Below are positions 63,466-64,000 of a stretch of DNA of 64,000 nucleotides, one piece after another. Each line of letters begins with the position of its first letter. Position 1 is the first letter of the stretch. Both the position numbers and the translations under genes were made by a program. The notes beneath the pieces were generated by a model. That model was given only the letters and a program-made list of their open reading frames with translations. It had not been told where the DNA came from and did not search any database. The DNA is from Parafrigoribacterium_A sp035571875 (GTDB taxonomy: Bacteria; Actinomycetota; Actinomycetes; Actinomycetales; Microbacteriaceae), in the NCBI GenBank assembly GCA_035571875.1, contig DATNBR010000041.1, positions 1 to 64,000 on the forward strand, given 5' to 3'.

Positions 63466-64000
63466 TTACTGCCTCCAGGCGCCCAGTCGCAACAACGGAA
63501 CCTCGGTTTCATCCTGCGACCACGAGCCGTGCTGACCGACCATCGATCGACCGGTGTGCGACTTGACGCGTGAGTCGTAGTAGGCGATCCGCTTTCTCGC
63601 CGCGACCAGTATGTCGCCGATGCGCGGCGCCACCTCGGGATCCACGGTGGGCCCGAACCATCCCGAGCTGATCGCTTCCTCGCGGTCGACAACCCAGGCC
63701 CGCGAGGCCTCCGAGGCCCGCCATCGCTCGAGGACGGTGGCGCGATGCGAGGCGGTGGCATCGGGCTCGAAGTGCAGTTGCAGGCAGCGCGGCTCGCCCG
63801 CGACGAAGCGCACGCCGTCGATCAGCCCCGGGTCGGTGTCGAAGAGCACGTGGGCGTTCGCAGGCACGTCAAGCACGCCGTGGTCGGCGGTCACCAGCAG
63901 TCCCTCATCACGCCGAAGCGACCGCGCAAACGTGGCGATCGCTCCGTCGATGAGCTCGAGCTCCTCTGTCCACTTCGAGGACTCCCCACCGTGAGAGTGC
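63466..64000 (-). CDS. Alkaline phosphatase superfamily phosphodiesterase/phosphatase, C-terminal part only
   Basis: The frame is open to base 64000, so only the last 177 residues are seen. They include HSHGGESSKWTEELELIDGA at the edge, the metal-binding GLLVTADHGVLDVPANAHVL and the late VGQHGSWSQDETEVPLL, a pattern of type I phosphodiesterase/nucleotide pyrophosphatase proteins. Next to sepH in Actinobacteria an alkaline phosphatase family protein is often found, from memory. The substrate is unknown. The stop TAA is 28 bases from the sepH stop. Confidence 0.85.
   Translation of the reverse strand, partial: HSHGGESSKWTEELELIDGAIATFARSLRRDEGLLVTADHGVLDVPANAHVLFDTDPGLIDGVRFVAGEPRCLQLHFEPDATASHRATVLERWRASEASRAWVVDREEAISSGWFGPTVDPEVAPRIGDILVAARKRIAYYDSRVKSHTGRSMVGQHGSWSQDETEVPLLRLGAWRQ

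Overview
The window is chromosomal DNA from a high-GC actinobacterium, most likely Microbacteriaceae. The evidence is its marker set: SepH, DUF4193, DUF3093, DUF3710, DUF3159, DUF3000, an mIHF domain, RarA, a type-2 PyrF and the gene order rpsD-alaS-ruvX-mltG-aro-efp-nusB-pyr. Genus cannot be fixed from the sequence alone. Almost everything is core housekeeping; I see no prophage, transposase, integrase, CRISPR array or rRNA.

Region 1 (1-21.9 kb, all minus strand) is one long, tightly packed gene train. Read in transcription order it is rpsD, terminator, small membrane protein, alaS, ruvX, mltG, aroE, aroC, aroK, aroB, aroQ, efp, nusB, then the pyrimidine block pyrR-pyrB-pyrC-(PH-like membrane protein)-carA-carB-pyrF, then a fused mIHF-guanylate kinase, rpoZ and coaBC (cut by the left edge). 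Many neighbours overlap by 1-13 bases (TAATG, ATGA, GTGA types). A PyrR-type hairpin sits over the pyrR ribosome-binding site. Region 2 (22-28.6 kb) holds rarA, a membrane-anchored cyclophilin, a DUF349 protein, an AbiEi-like protein and the (p)ppGpp synthetase/hydrolase rel. Region 3 (28.7-39.4 kb, minus) carries secF-secD-yajC, ruvB-ruvA-ruvC, yebC, pdxT-pdxS, a HIT protein and thrS.

Region 4 (39.5-45.5 kb) has a VIT-family transporter, a tRNA cluster (Val-GAC, Cys-GCA and Gly-GCC on minus; Val-CAC on plus), two tandem 132-bp repeats that each carry a copy of the tRNA-Val 3' end and a terminator, a RibD/DHFR-like protein, two Amt paralogues (one divergent) and NhaA. A GlnR-type box lies upstream of the canonical amtB. 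Region 5 (45.5-64 kb) holds zapE, a rhodanese-SufE pair, a lipase-like hydrolase, DUF3000-rnd, fadA-fadB, dxs, acnA with a palindromic operator, dut-DUF3710-DUF3159, DUF3093, DUF4193, sepH and the C-terminal part of an alkaline phosphatase superfamily protein.

The items most worth follow-up are the mIHF-Gmk fusion, the tRNA-derived tandem repeats with a compensatory base change, the divergent Amt paralogue that has lost both Phe-gate residues and the C-terminal tail, and three readable regulatory sites (PyrR, GlnR-like, acnA operator). No wholly new multi-gene system was found.
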